Shown piece after piece: positions 12,626 through 25,022 of a stretch of DNA of 64,000 nt. The DNA comes from Cunninghamia lanceolata (Eukaryota; Streptophyta; Pinopsida; Cupressales; Cupressaceae): assembly GCA_027924645.1 (NCBI GenBank), contig BSBN01000763.1:5704001-5768000 (forward strand), written 5' to 3'. A program made the translations under genes and the position numbers. Below the pieces are notes generated by a model. The model ran no database searches and was not told the origin of the DNA. It saw nothing but the letters and a program-made list of their open reading frames with translations. The stretch's first letter is position 1. Every line of letters starts with the position of its first letter.

Positions 12626-13354
12626 GACAACACTACAAACCCTCAATTTCATCACAAGGTAACCACGGTTAAACGATCCAACCAAACCCTCGATCCCATC
12701 ATGAGGTAAAAACAAGGTAAAAACAAAGTCAAACCCTAGGTCGAAACCCCCAGATCTAGTTGAGGTTAGTAATCACTCATATACCTCTCTTTCGATTCAC
12801 AAATGTGCTTAGGAGTGAGAGGAGAATGGGTGAGGGCTATCTATGATGAGATCCAAGAGATCCATCCAGGACCTCAACAAAAAACATCTGTTCAACCACA
12901 AGGAGACCCATTCGTCTGCCTATTGTTAGAAAAAACTAGACAACGCTAGATACAACAAGAACTCTTGCAACACTTACAAAGACAAGAGGACATCAACGAG
13001 AACAATCGCTTACCCACATAGAGGTGGAATCTAAGAAACCCAAACAAAAGAAGAGAAACTAGTGACCCTTCAGGTCATAGGATTATCTCAACTACAACAA
13101 CAATTGAACGAAACATAAAACAAAGCACACAACAACAAAGGCCGTAGTTCTTTCTGATCCCTCCCTATGAAGTCAAGCTCTCCAATGAGCCAGACCCCCA
13201 CCATGTCTCACCTCCTCTCAACTACCTAATTCCACGTGAGCGAGAGTGACATGGCAAATCACCTCGTGGAAAGAAGGGAAATGGTCTGTGTGCGTGTCAA
13301 AATCTAACTCGACAGCCCTAGGTAACTAGAGTCACGATTTTGAGCATACATATT

Positions 13355-13371
13355 TTGGTGAACCCAACGTG
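13355..13371 (+). other. Element G primer-binding site
   Basis: TTGGTGAACCCAACGTG, 4 bases after the LTR end. Element Z has the same type of site at 44981-44997 with one base different, supporting a shared lineage. The tRNA was not assigned. Confidence 0.7.
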
Positions 13372-13538
13372 AAATTGCAAATCCTTTTAGGATGAGTAAT
13401 TTTGTGTTTCCATTTCAAACATCTCAAAACTGTTAACAGAAACTTCAAAACATTTTCCTACCATTCTTCATAGATGCTTTTGCCGCTCTAGCTTCTATCA
13501 ACTACGCCATCATCCGTTCCATTTATTTTGTGGTGTCT

Positions 13539-14997
13539 ATGGCACCCTCAAATATGACAAACCCTAACTTAAACCAAGGGAACATTCCCTCAAGGGAACC
13601 AAAAACTCCCTCATTTGATAGGTATGTCCCACCACATCCTGACACGCCAATCACCAACTGTTATCAATACAAGGATTCTGACTATGAGCAAGATCAAAGA
13701 GAATCTAGGTGCTCTATATCTTTCAACAACCCAACTTGGGAGAACAATCTGGCCATACCAAATGCATCACATAAAGCAAGAAGGGTGAGGTCAGAAATAC
13801 ATCGACCAGAATAAATTTCCACAAGTACATTGAATACCCACCTTGATGAAGAGGTCAGAAGGTTGGAAAAATGTCTACAAGAAACCAAATGTGCTCAAGA
13901 GGTATTGAGGATTTCCTTACAAGAAGAACAAAAAGAAAATTTTGCACATGAGGAAGCCTTTCACCACAAAAATATTCATAGAGAACATCCTAGAAATGAA
14001 GAAACCCCTAGAGCTGCAACTCCTACAGATTTAATTACAACTCTAGTGCAAAGAATCAGAATCCTGGAGGTAGAGCAAGCTGCTCTAGAAAGAAGACTCA
14101 AGTCCCATGAACAAGACCAGGGGGCATCTCAAAATCTCCCCTACCTCAATTATTATTCACAACATGCTAGTAATGACACTTGTCTAAATGGGAATCCTCC
14201 TATTCAGAACAATCCAATGAATCCAACAATGGGTTATCAAAACCCACCCACAGGTTTATTACTAACAACCCCGCAATCTCAAAGTGCCTTTCTAGGAACA
14301 TATCTTGAATATTTGAAAGAGCCTCTAGACCAAAACATAAGGAATGTGCAACTACCTTGACTATTGCCAAATCTCTCGAAGTTCAAAGGAGAAGGAGATC
14401 TAAATTCACACTTTAAAGCCTACACCATAGCCATAAGAGAACTCCCTTGGGATGGGGTTGTAGCAAAGATCTTCCTGAAAATGCTTGAAGGCATTGCTCT
14501 GGATTAGTATTATCATCTCCTAGAAGCTTCAATCCATTCATTCAAACAACTCATCAGAGAGTTTATCATGGCATTCGACATGAATAAACTCGTCAAAACA
14601 GGGATCAGAGAATTCCTCACAATGAAACAAGAGCCAAACGAATCTGTAGCACATTTCATCACTCGAATGGAGGCAAGTCCTCTATTCTTCAACTAGTGCT
14701 CCGAACATGGATCATCGAGAACTGTACGACCTCTTCTTGCATGCCCTTAACAAAGACATGAGAAAAGATGTCCAAAAACTACCATATAAGTCCTATGAAA
14801 AGGCATTGGAAAGTGCCTTAAGAATTGACCAAGCCACCATTGACAATGGTAGAAAAGTCTATGGTTCAAATGGAAAGATAACAAAGGAAGACATGGGAAA
14901 TAATGCCTCTATCATTAAAATCCTCAAAAACAATAGGAGTGCAACCACAGATGGAGTGACGGATCAACCCCCTATCAAGAAGATGAAAGATGATTAA
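13539..14997 (+). pseudogene. gag: Element G gag (Retrotrans_gag domain), broken
   Basis: The frame opens at ATG 13539 and continues to ~14690 through a TAA (13812), a TGA (14358) and a TAG near 14505, then shifts frame for 14707-14997. It has a charged N-terminal half with coiled-coil character. From ~14375 to 14690 it carries the gypsy capsid core signature: an ELPWDG-type motif, then ALD-stop-YYHLL where a Trp is expected, then 'SIHSFKQLI' and 'VAHFITRMEA'. The protein would form the virus-like particle. No zinc knuckle was found downstream. Confidence 0.82.
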
Positions 14998-15464
14998 AAT
15001 GGGAGAGATTACTATCCTCCTAACGTAAATGTCATAAATCGACCAAGAAACAATGGGTACTACCCTTGAGACAACTATCAAGGTTGGAACCGGAACGGAA
15101 ATAGGAACATAAATGATGGGAGATATGAAAGACCTCATATGAATTCAACCAATTTTGTTCTTTTCATAGAACAACGAGGCATAGCACAAAGTCTTGTAGG
15201 GAATACAACAGATTCATAGCAAGACTTCTGGAAGACCAACAATGGTTGTTCATAGAAATGTTCTTAAACCCACAGGAGGTCACACCAGATAACAAAGATA
15301 CAAGGCAAAATCAAGCTCCAATAGTGCCACAAAATGCAAACATGAGAATTTATCAGGACCCATTCCCCATGCATCAAGATATAGAAGCGACAAATCAAAA
15401 TAAAGAAACTTAGAGTAGTAACCCCGAAATCCCACCACGACTAGGACAAAAAGGAGAAACTAGG

Positions 15465-16190
15465 TTGATGGGATTAGTTGAGATTATTCATAGTGAAGAA
15501 CAAGAGGAAGATCATGAGGAGGAAAATGAGCAAATAGAACCATATGAGGGTACCATCTCAATAGTAGAACCAATACCAGCTCCTATTGGACCCTATGAGC
15601 TCATAGAAGACTTAAAGAAAACATATACGCACATTTCATTCATTGATTTACAAAGGAACTCCCCCTCACATAGCTCCGCATTGCTACAAGCAATAGGTCT
15701 AAAATATCTTGACCAGATTACGCCACCACCTAGTGAGAAAATCAACCATGTGGACTACGATCTCAGCCCACAAACTCAGAACTTAAGGATCCAAGGTTTT
15801 TCTTTGACTTACAACAGATGCCATCTAAGGTAGAGTTAACAAAGAAAGGAGACCCCACACTATATCTTCAAGTGTGGATCTATGACACATGCATCAAATG
15901 AACATTAATCAATGATGGAGCTATAGTGAATATAGTTCCCTTCTCTCTTTTAGAGAGGATGGGCTATGGACACACCAACATCACCACTTCATGGGATACT
16001 CTAAGTGGATATGATAATCTAAAAGAAGCCATCATAGGTAAAATTACCCTTCCACTAACTTTGGGGCCCAAAACCATTCCAACCACTTTCTATGTCATAG
16101 ACAAGGACATAGGACATAACTTGATTCTTGGAAGGCCATGGATACACAGAATGAAAGCTGTGCCATCCACATTGTTTCAAGAAGTTTGAT
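15465..16190 (+). pseudogene. Element G protease-like region
   Basis: An acidic linker (15465-15833) is followed, in another frame, by a retropepsin-like segment at ~15900-16190. The active-site position reads LINDGAIVNIVP, with DGA where D-S/T-G-A is usual. The flap/C-terminal signature is LILGRPWIH...AVPSTL, which is typical of Tat/Ogre-type gypsy proteases. A TGA lies just before the active site. The family processes gag-pol. This copy is broken and partly mutated at the active site. Confidence 0.75.
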
Positions 16191-17480
16191 TTTTACACTT
16201 AGGGAAAATATATGTCACACAAGGAGATCCAGAACCTTTCAGCATGTTAAATTTGAATACGTCAAACAAATACATAGGCATTCCCATAGACTATGAACTC
16301 CCTACCAACAAGTTAACCATCCCAAATCCTACACCTTAGTTGATATGCGTCAAATAGATGGAAACTCCAAAAAAGACCATAAACACCACATAAATCAAAA
16401 CTTTAAAGGATGGGCCATTACCAGAGCAAAGGGAAATGGTTTCCAAGGATAAAATAATTGAAATCATGGAGTTGATCGAATGGGATGGACCACTCCAATT
16501 ACCCTTGGAAATACTCATGATCGATATCCAAGAGGCCTACAAACTCTTTCCTTGCATAGGGGAGAAGCCCCATAGAACTGAAGGACCAGTCTTTCAAACC
16601 ACCACGTTAGATCTGAGAAATGTAGACCCACATGCTTTCTCAGATGTAGAGGAAGACATGACGGAAGATTACACACCGTTATCACCACTAAACAAATCAC
16701 GTGTCCCCGAGACACCAGAAGAAACTGAATCATATGAAGCTCTCACACCAATGGAGGATTCACATCAACCAATAATGCCCTCCAACCACCTCCTCCTCGG
16801 TTCAGTCAAATGAACTCAGTGAATGGGAAGTACCTCAGGTACAAATAGAAATGGTTGAAATACTTCCTAATGAAGATGAAGAGAGTGAAGGTATCTTCTA
16901 TAGAGAGTGGAAGATGAGAGTGACAGTCGGTATCGATGACCTTGTCATTTTTGAACTACTAAAAAGTTATATTGAGTATGCCATGGATCTAAGACCAAAA
17001 CCTAATGGGAGGACAAGTATAAGCTTTGTTCCCCCCAATGAGGAAAGGGAACCACAAACTCTTCTTGAATTATTCCAATTCTTGCAGAGAATCCAAGAGA
17101 GACTTGATGTGAAATTTTACATGCAAGAACAATTTGACCTATTAGCAGAGCTATTAAATTGTGATGGAGTTCTATATTGGACTCCTTCTCATCAACATGC
17201 TTTTTGAGACTTACTTCATCTTACGATGCCAAGAGAAACTACCAAGTTGGTAGCAATAGATTCAAATGATAAACTATACCAAGTAGGAGAACTTGTCCTA
17301 AGAAGAGGAAGCATGAAAAACAAGAAAAGAAGATGAAAGAGAGCTTTCTCAAAAGATTGGAAAGGTCCTTATATGGTTAAGGAAGATGTTGGAAATAGTG
17401 CCTATCTCTTGTGCACAATGGAGGGTGAGAAATTTGGAGAAACAGTCAATACCTTTCACCTCAAGAAATATTATGTCTAA
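16191..17480 (+). pseudogene. Element G truncated pol: post-protease linker joined to integrase C-terminus
   Basis: The frames 16436-16813 and 16851-17207 are acidic linker sequence. From ~17220 to 17480 the sequence matches the extreme C-terminal end of plant gypsy integrases: 'YQVGELVLRR', a 'WKGPYMVKE' motif, then 'VNTFHLKKYYV' and a stop. No YVDD-type RT motif, RNase H, HHCC or DDE integrase core lies between protease and this tail, so roughly 3 kb of pol appears deleted. The element would depend on enzymes from relatives. Confidence 0.75.
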
Positions 17481-19117
17481 AAGACCAAAAAAATCATAAA
17501 ACATAAAAATACAAAAAAAGCTATAAAATCAAAAAAGTCTAAAACAAAGTTTGTTTCTTGCATTTCTGCATCATTTTGTTCATCTTGCATTAGAGTTTGT
17601 GACTTGCTCTTGTACTATTTTCCCTTTAGTAAGGAGTCTAATGTTGTCCAAATATATTTTATCCTTTCAGGACCTAGAGATTCCTCATTTTTCACAATCG
17701 CCATTATCCCCCTTCACTCCCAGTGATTCTAATCGAAGCATAGCTCTTAGCTTTACACTGATCCTAGTCTTAATGAGTCAAGATGTTAGGTCTAAACAAA
17801 GTCAGTATTCAAACCTATAGTGTTCAAAGGAAGCTTTCAAGTAGACCTTCCCAATTCTTCCCTAGCAGTAGAGAAGTCCAACTAGATTACAAAAACTTTA
17901 GGTGGCATTCAGTCCCTTATCTTTCTTAGCCAAAAATGTTAGGAAGATCAAAACTCTAAAGGAAGCAATCTAAGATACAAGTGAGCAAAAAAATGAGTGA
18001 TCAAAATAAAAGTGTCAAAAAGTGAGAATTGAGATATCAAAGCATTGCATAGCAAAAGTTCTAAAGGCATTCATTTCTTAAAAAGTCAAAAATCCAAAAA
18101 AATGAGAAAAGTCAAGTGAGAAAAAAGAAAAAAAAAGAGATACATAAAAAATAAAAAGAGTGAAAGAGAGAAGATTGTTGAATGTCCATACTCTTGGGTG
18201 GAGATCAGTCTAAGCTTGAAGCCTCAAGAGTGACATTCTAATAGAGAAAGAGAGGTACAAAGCACATACATGCACCAGCTAAGCAAAACTGAACAGTCTA
18301 GTAGTCTCTAGGATCATCTTCTATCTGGGGACCCTTGTTCTTTCCCATTTACCCTTTACCCTAGGTCTACTTTGATTTCCATCTATGATCCAAGTCTAGC
18401 GAACACCAATAAAATTTGCTACTTGTCTAAGTTGAAAGCTTATCAATTTGTCTTATCTAGATAAGGATCAGTGTTTAGCCTTTAGCAAAGTCTAGAAACT
18501 AGAAGTGCTCCATTTTCATTCCCATTCCCCACTTGAGTTTCCCTAAATCCTATCTCACAGTCTTGAATAGGTCTCTTACATCAGGACAACATGTAATCCC
18601 CTAAATTGAAAATCATGTTTAAGAGCAGTCACATTGTTTGTTCCACATTGCATTCATGCCAAAAATTAAAAAAAAGAGTCTCAAAAGAAATAAAGTCAAA
18701 TGTCATATCTCATGGCATTTAGTAGAAGTAATAGTCTCATTTACATCATTTCTTGTGTCCCTGAATTAACATGTCGTGAACTGCATATCATATATATGTC
18801 ATAAAAAACTACAAAAATATGTCATCGTTATCATACTTGCATTTGCTAAAAGAGTTGAAAAGGTCAAACATAATCAAAACGTTCCTCTAAACTTCCAAAC
18901 ATGTACAAGAGATGAGTACAGATTTAGATAAGGGAAAACCCATAAAAAGATAGACTTCCATAGATGTATTTGAAGTTTGCATACACAAGGGCATCAAAGA
19001 GATAAGACAAAACGCTCTCGAGAAAGTAGAGGTTCCCCATGCAAGGGGGCACAAATTTCAAAAGAAAGCAAGTCAGGGGCGGTTCCCTCCAATTGAACCC
19101 TTAGGATTTTGGCTCCT
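17481..19117 (+). other. Element G 3' spacer
   Basis: A-rich non-coding sequence between pol and the antisense gene, with oligo-A/AAAAGTC runs around 17990-18180. No supported gene. A long spacer here is usual in Tat/Ogre elements. Confidence 0.6.
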
Positions 19118-21423
19118 CTATCTATGAGTACCAGTAGTCACTCCCTGAGATGTATGAGAATGAGGTGCTCTACAGTGAGCATGTGACTGTGAAGGCCCCG
19201 CCATGCTAGCATCACTTCATCCAAAACTAAGGCAGGCCATCTCTCGGAGTACCTAGTTCTCACCCTTAAGCATGTCAACCTGGGTCCTCAACTCTGTAGT
19301 TATCTAGCATCCATGGTAGACAGGAGCAAAAATGTCAGTGTGTTGCCCTGTAGCTGGGGGCACACCATGATCATCCAAAATATGATCACAAGTCATCCTA
19401 GTGAAGGGAGAAGCTAGTCCAACATTGACCTCACGAACAAAGTCCCTCCACTCTCTGACATTGCCTAAAATAACGAATCAAAACAAGACCACGTCAAATC
19501 CATATGAAAAGAGAAAGGACAAAAAGTATGAAAAGAAAGTAAAATAAAGAAACTTACGTGGATCGCCAGGTTGCCAATCAGGGTCAAATTGACGCATCAA
19601 CTCATCTAAATGAGGAGGTCGAGGAACATCAGGAGGACCCTCGGTGATATCAGGAATATCATCTAAATCATTAATATCATCAAAATCCTCATCCTCAAGA
19701 GTGGCCTCATCTGAGGAATCATTACTATCTAGAACATAGTCCTCGTTAGTGGACTCTGAATCAACAGTCACAATCAGAGATCGAGAAGGAGTCCCTCTCC
19801 CTCCCCTCCATCGTCCTCTAGAGACCCTAGTAATGAAGATACCTGGAGTTAAAGGAGTCCAAATGACATTTCCAATCTCACCCATCTCTTGAGCGGTCCT
19901 ATAACAAATAGACACTGGGGGCAAGTCCTCAATGATATCCTCACCAAACTGTTGTAAAAAATGGTCAAGTCGATGAGCCTCAACTAGACCATTGCAGTTT
20001 GTGATCTCTAAGACCTCATGACAATACCTTCTAATCTCACCATCTTAGGCCCAAGCCCACTCCATCTCATGATAAGGATCAAAAATCATATCCTCATCAG
20101 TAAGAGTAGCAATAGTGGGTAAAGTGGGATCAAAATGACCAACATGAACCCACCTCGCTATTCTCAATAACTGTCTATCCAGAAGAGGAATAAGCTTCTA
20201 GTAAGGCTTCATGTGCTCAAATATCCATGCCATAATCAAGGAAGAGTGGCTAAAGGCTAAAGCCCCTTGCCGTGAAATCTGATAGAAGTCTCTATAAACC
20301 ATAGCTAGGATGTCCAGTCCCCAAGAAAAAACTGTGCCCTCCTGAATCTCACAAATGATGGGTGCCCAACACCATCTCAGACGAGCTGAGGCCTTGTCTC
20401 CTAATAGCCTCAAGGTAATCAAACCAATCAGGAACCTCCTCAAGAGTGGGATACAAAGTGGTGGCACAGATGTAAGCTGAACTCCTATCTGGTCCTCAGG
20501 GTGATTAACCCCCATGAATGCAACCCAAGAAGCCTTGTCCTCATAGGACTCGCTAATAGGAAGAGATAAGGGATGTCCCCTCACATGTACTCCAAGAATG
20601 TGATATACATCATATACAGTGATAGTCCACTTTGTAGAAATCTATGGGAACCTGAATGTCTTCATGTCTGCATCCCAGTAAGTCAAGATGTCACAACATA
20701 TGCGGGATACAGGATGAATCACAGGTACATAGCAAACTCTAGCAAGACCTGTCCTCTTCAGTATAGCACGATCCTCAGTACTCAATGAATCAAACATCCC
20801 TGAGAGCCATCTCTGCTCTCGACAGGCATTCCATCAGATATGCATGTTCTGCCAAAATCAGAGAACTTTAGATTAGATCTCGTAAACTCGTAATATCCCT
20901 AAAAATTATAAAACTGCAAAAAACCTTACACAAAAAATCACATAAACCTTCAAAAATTGTAATAAATAGGTAGATTTAGTGACCAAATCATGTCAGATCG
21001 AAGCAAAAAAAGTGTTAAACAACATCAAATGCAATCAGAAATTAGTCCAATAGGGTCGCCCCTAGGCAACCCAGGTGTTTTTCAGGATCTCCCTTGGGCG
21101 GCCCTACTGCTTTTCAGGATCTCCCCCAGGCAACCCTGCTATCAAACTAGATCTCCCCCAAGCGACCCTACCTGAAAAAAGGGGTGACCCTAGGAGCGAA
21201 TCCCTCAAACAAAAATCACTCTAAAAACCTCAATTTTTTACCGATTTCAGAAAACTAAAGACCAATCTTGCTTTAAAGGACGAGACAAACACAATGCAAC
21301 AAAGAAAATTGCCAAAAATAGATAATTTTAAGAGATTTTTCACAAAATTCAAACTAGGGTTTAGAGAAGGGTTTTTCATTGATTGCATACCTGATTGTCT
21401 GCAGATGAAGAAGAGGCAGCCAT
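19118..21423 (-). pseudogene. Antisense spliced PMD (plant mobile domain) gene inside element G
   Basis: Three exons on the minus strand: exon 1 21423-21391 (ATG plus 10 codons), intron 1 21390-20849, exon 2 20848-19558, intron 2 19557-19465, exon 3 19464-19118 (ends TAG). Donor sites are CAG|GTATGC and CAC|GTAAGT; acceptors are TTTTGGCAG and TTATTTTAG. Both joins keep the frame, the second splitting an Arg codon. The ~556-residue product has a PMD-type (PF10536-like) core: 'LSTEDRAILKRTGL', 'TFRFP', 'TVYDVYHILGV' and 'GHPL'. An acidic Ser/Asp-rich stretch follows. Premature stops: TGA near 20836, TAG at 20642-20644 and ~20200, a TAA near 20047, and three in exon 3. Gypsy elements of the Tat group are known to carry extra antisense ORFs. 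The role is unknown. Confidence 0.82.
21052..21199 (+). repeat. ~33-bp tandem repeat (GATCTCCC...GGGCGACCC type)
   Basis: About four units start at ~21052, 21084, 21116 and 21149. Each has AGGATCTCCC followed by a GGGCGGCCCTAC-like G/C-rich core. The array lies within intron 1 of the antisense gene. Related single or double units occur in both G LTRs (about 11455-11545 and 22355-22440). Confidence 0.75.
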
Positions 21424-21814
21424 CTCTATGATCTCCTTGATGATACCTCTCTATTGACTGCTCACACGAATGATTCCATCACCATTTTGCTCTGATCTCA
21501 CAATTTGGCTTACTTTGTTTGCCCTTAGCTTAGTTCATTTATTTTTTTAGATTAGTTCTTTGCTTTTATGCCTTTGTTTCATGCATTATTTTGCGTTCTC
21601 TCATCCCTATAGGTCCAAAATGACAAAGGTAAGCAACTAGTCGAACTCAAGCAATTTATGGTAAGATTCGTCATTTTAGTTTTCATTATTTACTTTGATA
21701 TATTTAAATGTTAGATTAACACTAGTTATTACAGGTACAAATTGTGGGAAAATTGATAACAGGTAAGGCCTAGTTTAGGAACGGTACCTACCTTTCATGT
21801 AGGCTACCTTCCCC

Positions 21815-21827
21815 AAGGGGGCAAATA
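21815..21827 (+). other. Element G polypurine tract
   Basis: AAGGGGGCAAATA immediately before the right LTR start (TGTAAGC at 21828). It primes plus-strand DNA synthesis. Confidence 0.8.
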
Positions 21828-23707
21828 TGTAAGCACAAAAATCATGCACTACCTCAATGAGGACCCCTATGATGATTCAAATCCTTTTCACATACATGTA
21901 ATCCTAAAATAATGTCCTTTAATCAGCAGGCCTCTTGATGACGTGTCCTCTTTTCTTGTCTTGTGTTGTTTCTTCCTTGTCAATTTCCCTCTCTCCCCAT
22001 TTGCAACGCTTTTTGACACTTGTTGTGACACTTGTTGACTTGTGTTTTCTAGCTTTCGACCTTGATCCTAAGCCTTGTGAGTGTCTTGTAGGTGAGTTTT
22101 CACCTATCCCCTTTTTTTTTCCTCTAGTGCACACCAAGAAACCTTCTAGAGGTCTCCTTATCCATCTCCCGCTTTCAGTTTTTAGTTTCATCGAACCAAT
22201 CCAAATCTCCCCCTATTATTTCTAGATCTCCCCTGGGAGATCCTACTAACGCAAGTGGAGATTTGGATTCTTCCACATGACTTACCTGTTTCTTGATGCA
22301 AAACCTTTCCTTTTTCTCTCTCCTACCATCTAGCAGCCTATTTTTCTACATCTGACCCTGTCTAGCCTGAATCTCCCCCGGGCAACCCATGGTTGCCCAG
22401 GGGTGACCCAACTGGCAAAAGGGGCAACCCTACCATTTTTGAAGCCGCGAAAAAACTTGAGTTTCTCTCTCATTTTTGCTCTATTTTCACTTGTTTTTCT
22501 TTCTGTTTGCATGGTTTTTGATCCCTGATATAGAGTTAACTATTTCATGCACCCACACATGCATAATTAGCTCTATTTTATCTCAAATTAACTCTTCAAT
22601 CAATCCCATGCATTCCCTCACCTCCATTTCCTCTCCAGTGATAAGCTATCATTGCTTCATCACTCTTTAATCAACTGAGTTCACTGGGTAATCAACCTTG
22701 TGAACTCCCCAATCTATTCTTGTTAACTCATCAATTAAATGAGTTAACTCTCCAATCAATTCCTTCTTCTAAACCTATAAATACCCCCCTCCCTCAAGCA
22801 TAAAGGGAGGCAAATTCATTGTGCACACAGCTCTTGCCAAAATTTTCTCTCTAACTTAGCATTCAAATCTCTTATAGGATGAAGGTGCCTTTTGATTTAT
22901 TTGTTCAACCAAGTAGCATCACACTACTTAATTCTATGCCATTGTACTCAACCCAAGTTCTCATCGAGCTCATACAAGCTTCATCAAAGCTTCTTTCTGG
23001 TTCTTTGGGTCATTTTGTTGTCAAGAGGATCACCTACTGCCACAAAAGGATTTGAGGTTGCTTATTACAAGGATTGCTGAGGGTAGTGGAGTCAACAAAT
23101 CTTTGTTTCTCTCAGGTTCCTTCATTGTTTTCTTTCAATTCATAGTAATTAGGAAATCAAATTTGCTCTTGGGAACACCAAAACATTGTTTTTTCCTTGA
23201 TAGTTAGATCTTGCATGTTAGATTAAATTCTTTCATATTTCTAGATCTAGTTTATTAGAAGAAGCATTTTCCCTTTCCTTAGATTAGATTGCATTCAAAA
23301 TGTCAAAAACACAAAAAACATAGGTTAACATTGCATTGGAAAAGTCATATAGAATTGCATACATATTTCCCTTTCATAGATTTGAAGCACTTTTATTTCC
23401 AAAATACCCTAAAAAATACCAAAAAGAATGTTTTGCATATCATTTAGTTTGCATGCATTTAGAAACAATAGAATAGACAACACTACAAACCCTTGATTCC
23501 ATCACGAGGTAACCACAATTAAATGATCCAACCAAACCCTTGATCCCATCACGAGGTAAAAATAAGGTAAAAACAAAGTCAAACCCTAGGTCAACAAAAC
23601 CCTAGGTCGAAACACCTAGATCTAGTTAAGGTTCATAATCACTCATATACCTCTCTTATGATTCACGAATATGCTTAGGAGTGAGAGGAGAGTGGGCAAG
23701 GGCTATC
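21828..23707 (+). repeat. Element G 3' LTR, first part (interrupted by element A)
   Basis: Homologous to 10930-12835 of the left LTR, with a TATA box CTATAAATACC at 22775-22785. The alignment breaks at CTATC (23703-23707), the target duplication of element A, and resumes at 31207. Confidence 0.92.
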
Positions 23708-24795
23708 TGTTGATAACTGAGAGGGGGGGTGAATCAGTTATCCTAATTATTTCCTCTTTTGAACTTTCTTATTAATCAATGCAGCATTGAATCAAACAAA
23801 TAAACATTACCATGAAATGAAAAACACATGACAGAGTTTTTGACGTGGAAACCCTGTTAAGGGAGAAAACCACGGGGTGATTAACCCAAAGATTATTCTC
23901 TGTTAGAAGAATAAGGAATTACAAAATGGCACTTGCCAATTAGGGCTCACTGCCCGAGCACACTGCTCACAAAGAGGCCCACTGCCTACAAGGAGACACA
24001 CTGTCTACAAAGTGATAAGAATCACAGTCTTGAACTGATTGGAAGCATCTATATATGCTGGAGTTCAGTTCCGGTTAGGCTCAGTACACTGATCTGTTGC
24101 ACTTCATCTTTCCTCTGTTCTTTATTCTGCTATCCTTTCACATACCGGATCTTTCTTACTACTTCTGCTCTGTTCTGCACTTATTCACATACACCATACC
24201 ACAATTACACCCTTCACAACTAAATCCATCCTCTATATATATCCGCACAGGTAATTTCATCACCTTTCTAGTCGGCATCCGGAACAGTCTAGTTTCTTAC
24301 AAACTCTGTTCTGTCGGCTGAATCCTTGCTCACCAAGCAATGTGGATCAAGCATATACTTGTAAATATCATTAATCATGTCGGCCAAACATGATTCATGC
24401 CTTCACAACCTTTACCATCAACAGTAACACATCCGGAAAATAGTCTGATACTCTGTCAGTCAGTTCTTCCTCTGTTCTCACTGTCTCTCAGGAATCCGGT
24501 ACTCAACTATTCATATCTTTTTCTTTGTTCATCACCGGAGGCTAAATCCCTGGAATATACTACTCAAGGTAGTCCTCTTGACTTCCCCAAATCCGCACTG
24601 CACCAAGACACTTTCTCTGAGAGATCCGGACCAATCTGTCGGACCTTGCCACATGCTCTGTTCTTGTTCACCGGACCACAACAATCTTCATTCTTACTTC
24701 CGGTAGAGACACACCATAACTTGCGGATATGTGGGATGACCTTTGTTGCCATCAATGACAACAACCATGAATCCATATAGTGTCTCTTGCCAACA
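23708..24795 (-). repeat. Element A 3' LTR (1,088 bp)
   Basis: In minus orientation it starts TGTTGGCAAGAGAC and ends CAGTTATCAACA. It is near-identical to 30112-31201. It holds a minus-strand TATATATA (about 24234-24242) and a cluster of ~19-bp repeats (23944-24010). The polypurine tract lies next to it at ~24796-24811 (minus: GCCAAAGGGGGAGAT). Confidence 0.95.
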
Positions 24796-25022
24796 ATCTC
24801 CCCCTTTGGCATTGATGGCAACACTTAGTGAAAAATGACTAAGTGTTTATACTACGCTCCCCCTTGGCTGATGCTCTATATACAATTTACGAAACTCCCC
24901 CTTAGTTGGATTCCTTATTTTTCACTGCTCCTCACTCCCCCTTTGACATCAATGCAAAGGGTAGGGTCCGCACACCAAAATTTTCAAAAAAATTTTCTAT
25001 ACATAGCCACATATTTACATAC

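Larger units (their letters stand above)
10930..13350 (+). repeat. Element G 5' LTR (2,421 bp)
   Basis: Matches 21828-23707 plus 31207-31715 almost end to end. It starts TGTAAGC and ends CATACA. It holds a TATA box, a 50-bp tandem duplication not present in the right LTR, and a short block of GGGTGACCC-type repeats (about 11455-11545) related to the array at 21052-21199. Confidence 0.92.

Noticed and set aside
24397..24824. ORFs of 86-127 residues in the A LTRs (repeated at 30746-31260)
   Set aside because: They lie in LTRs, vary between the two copies, and show no coding signature.
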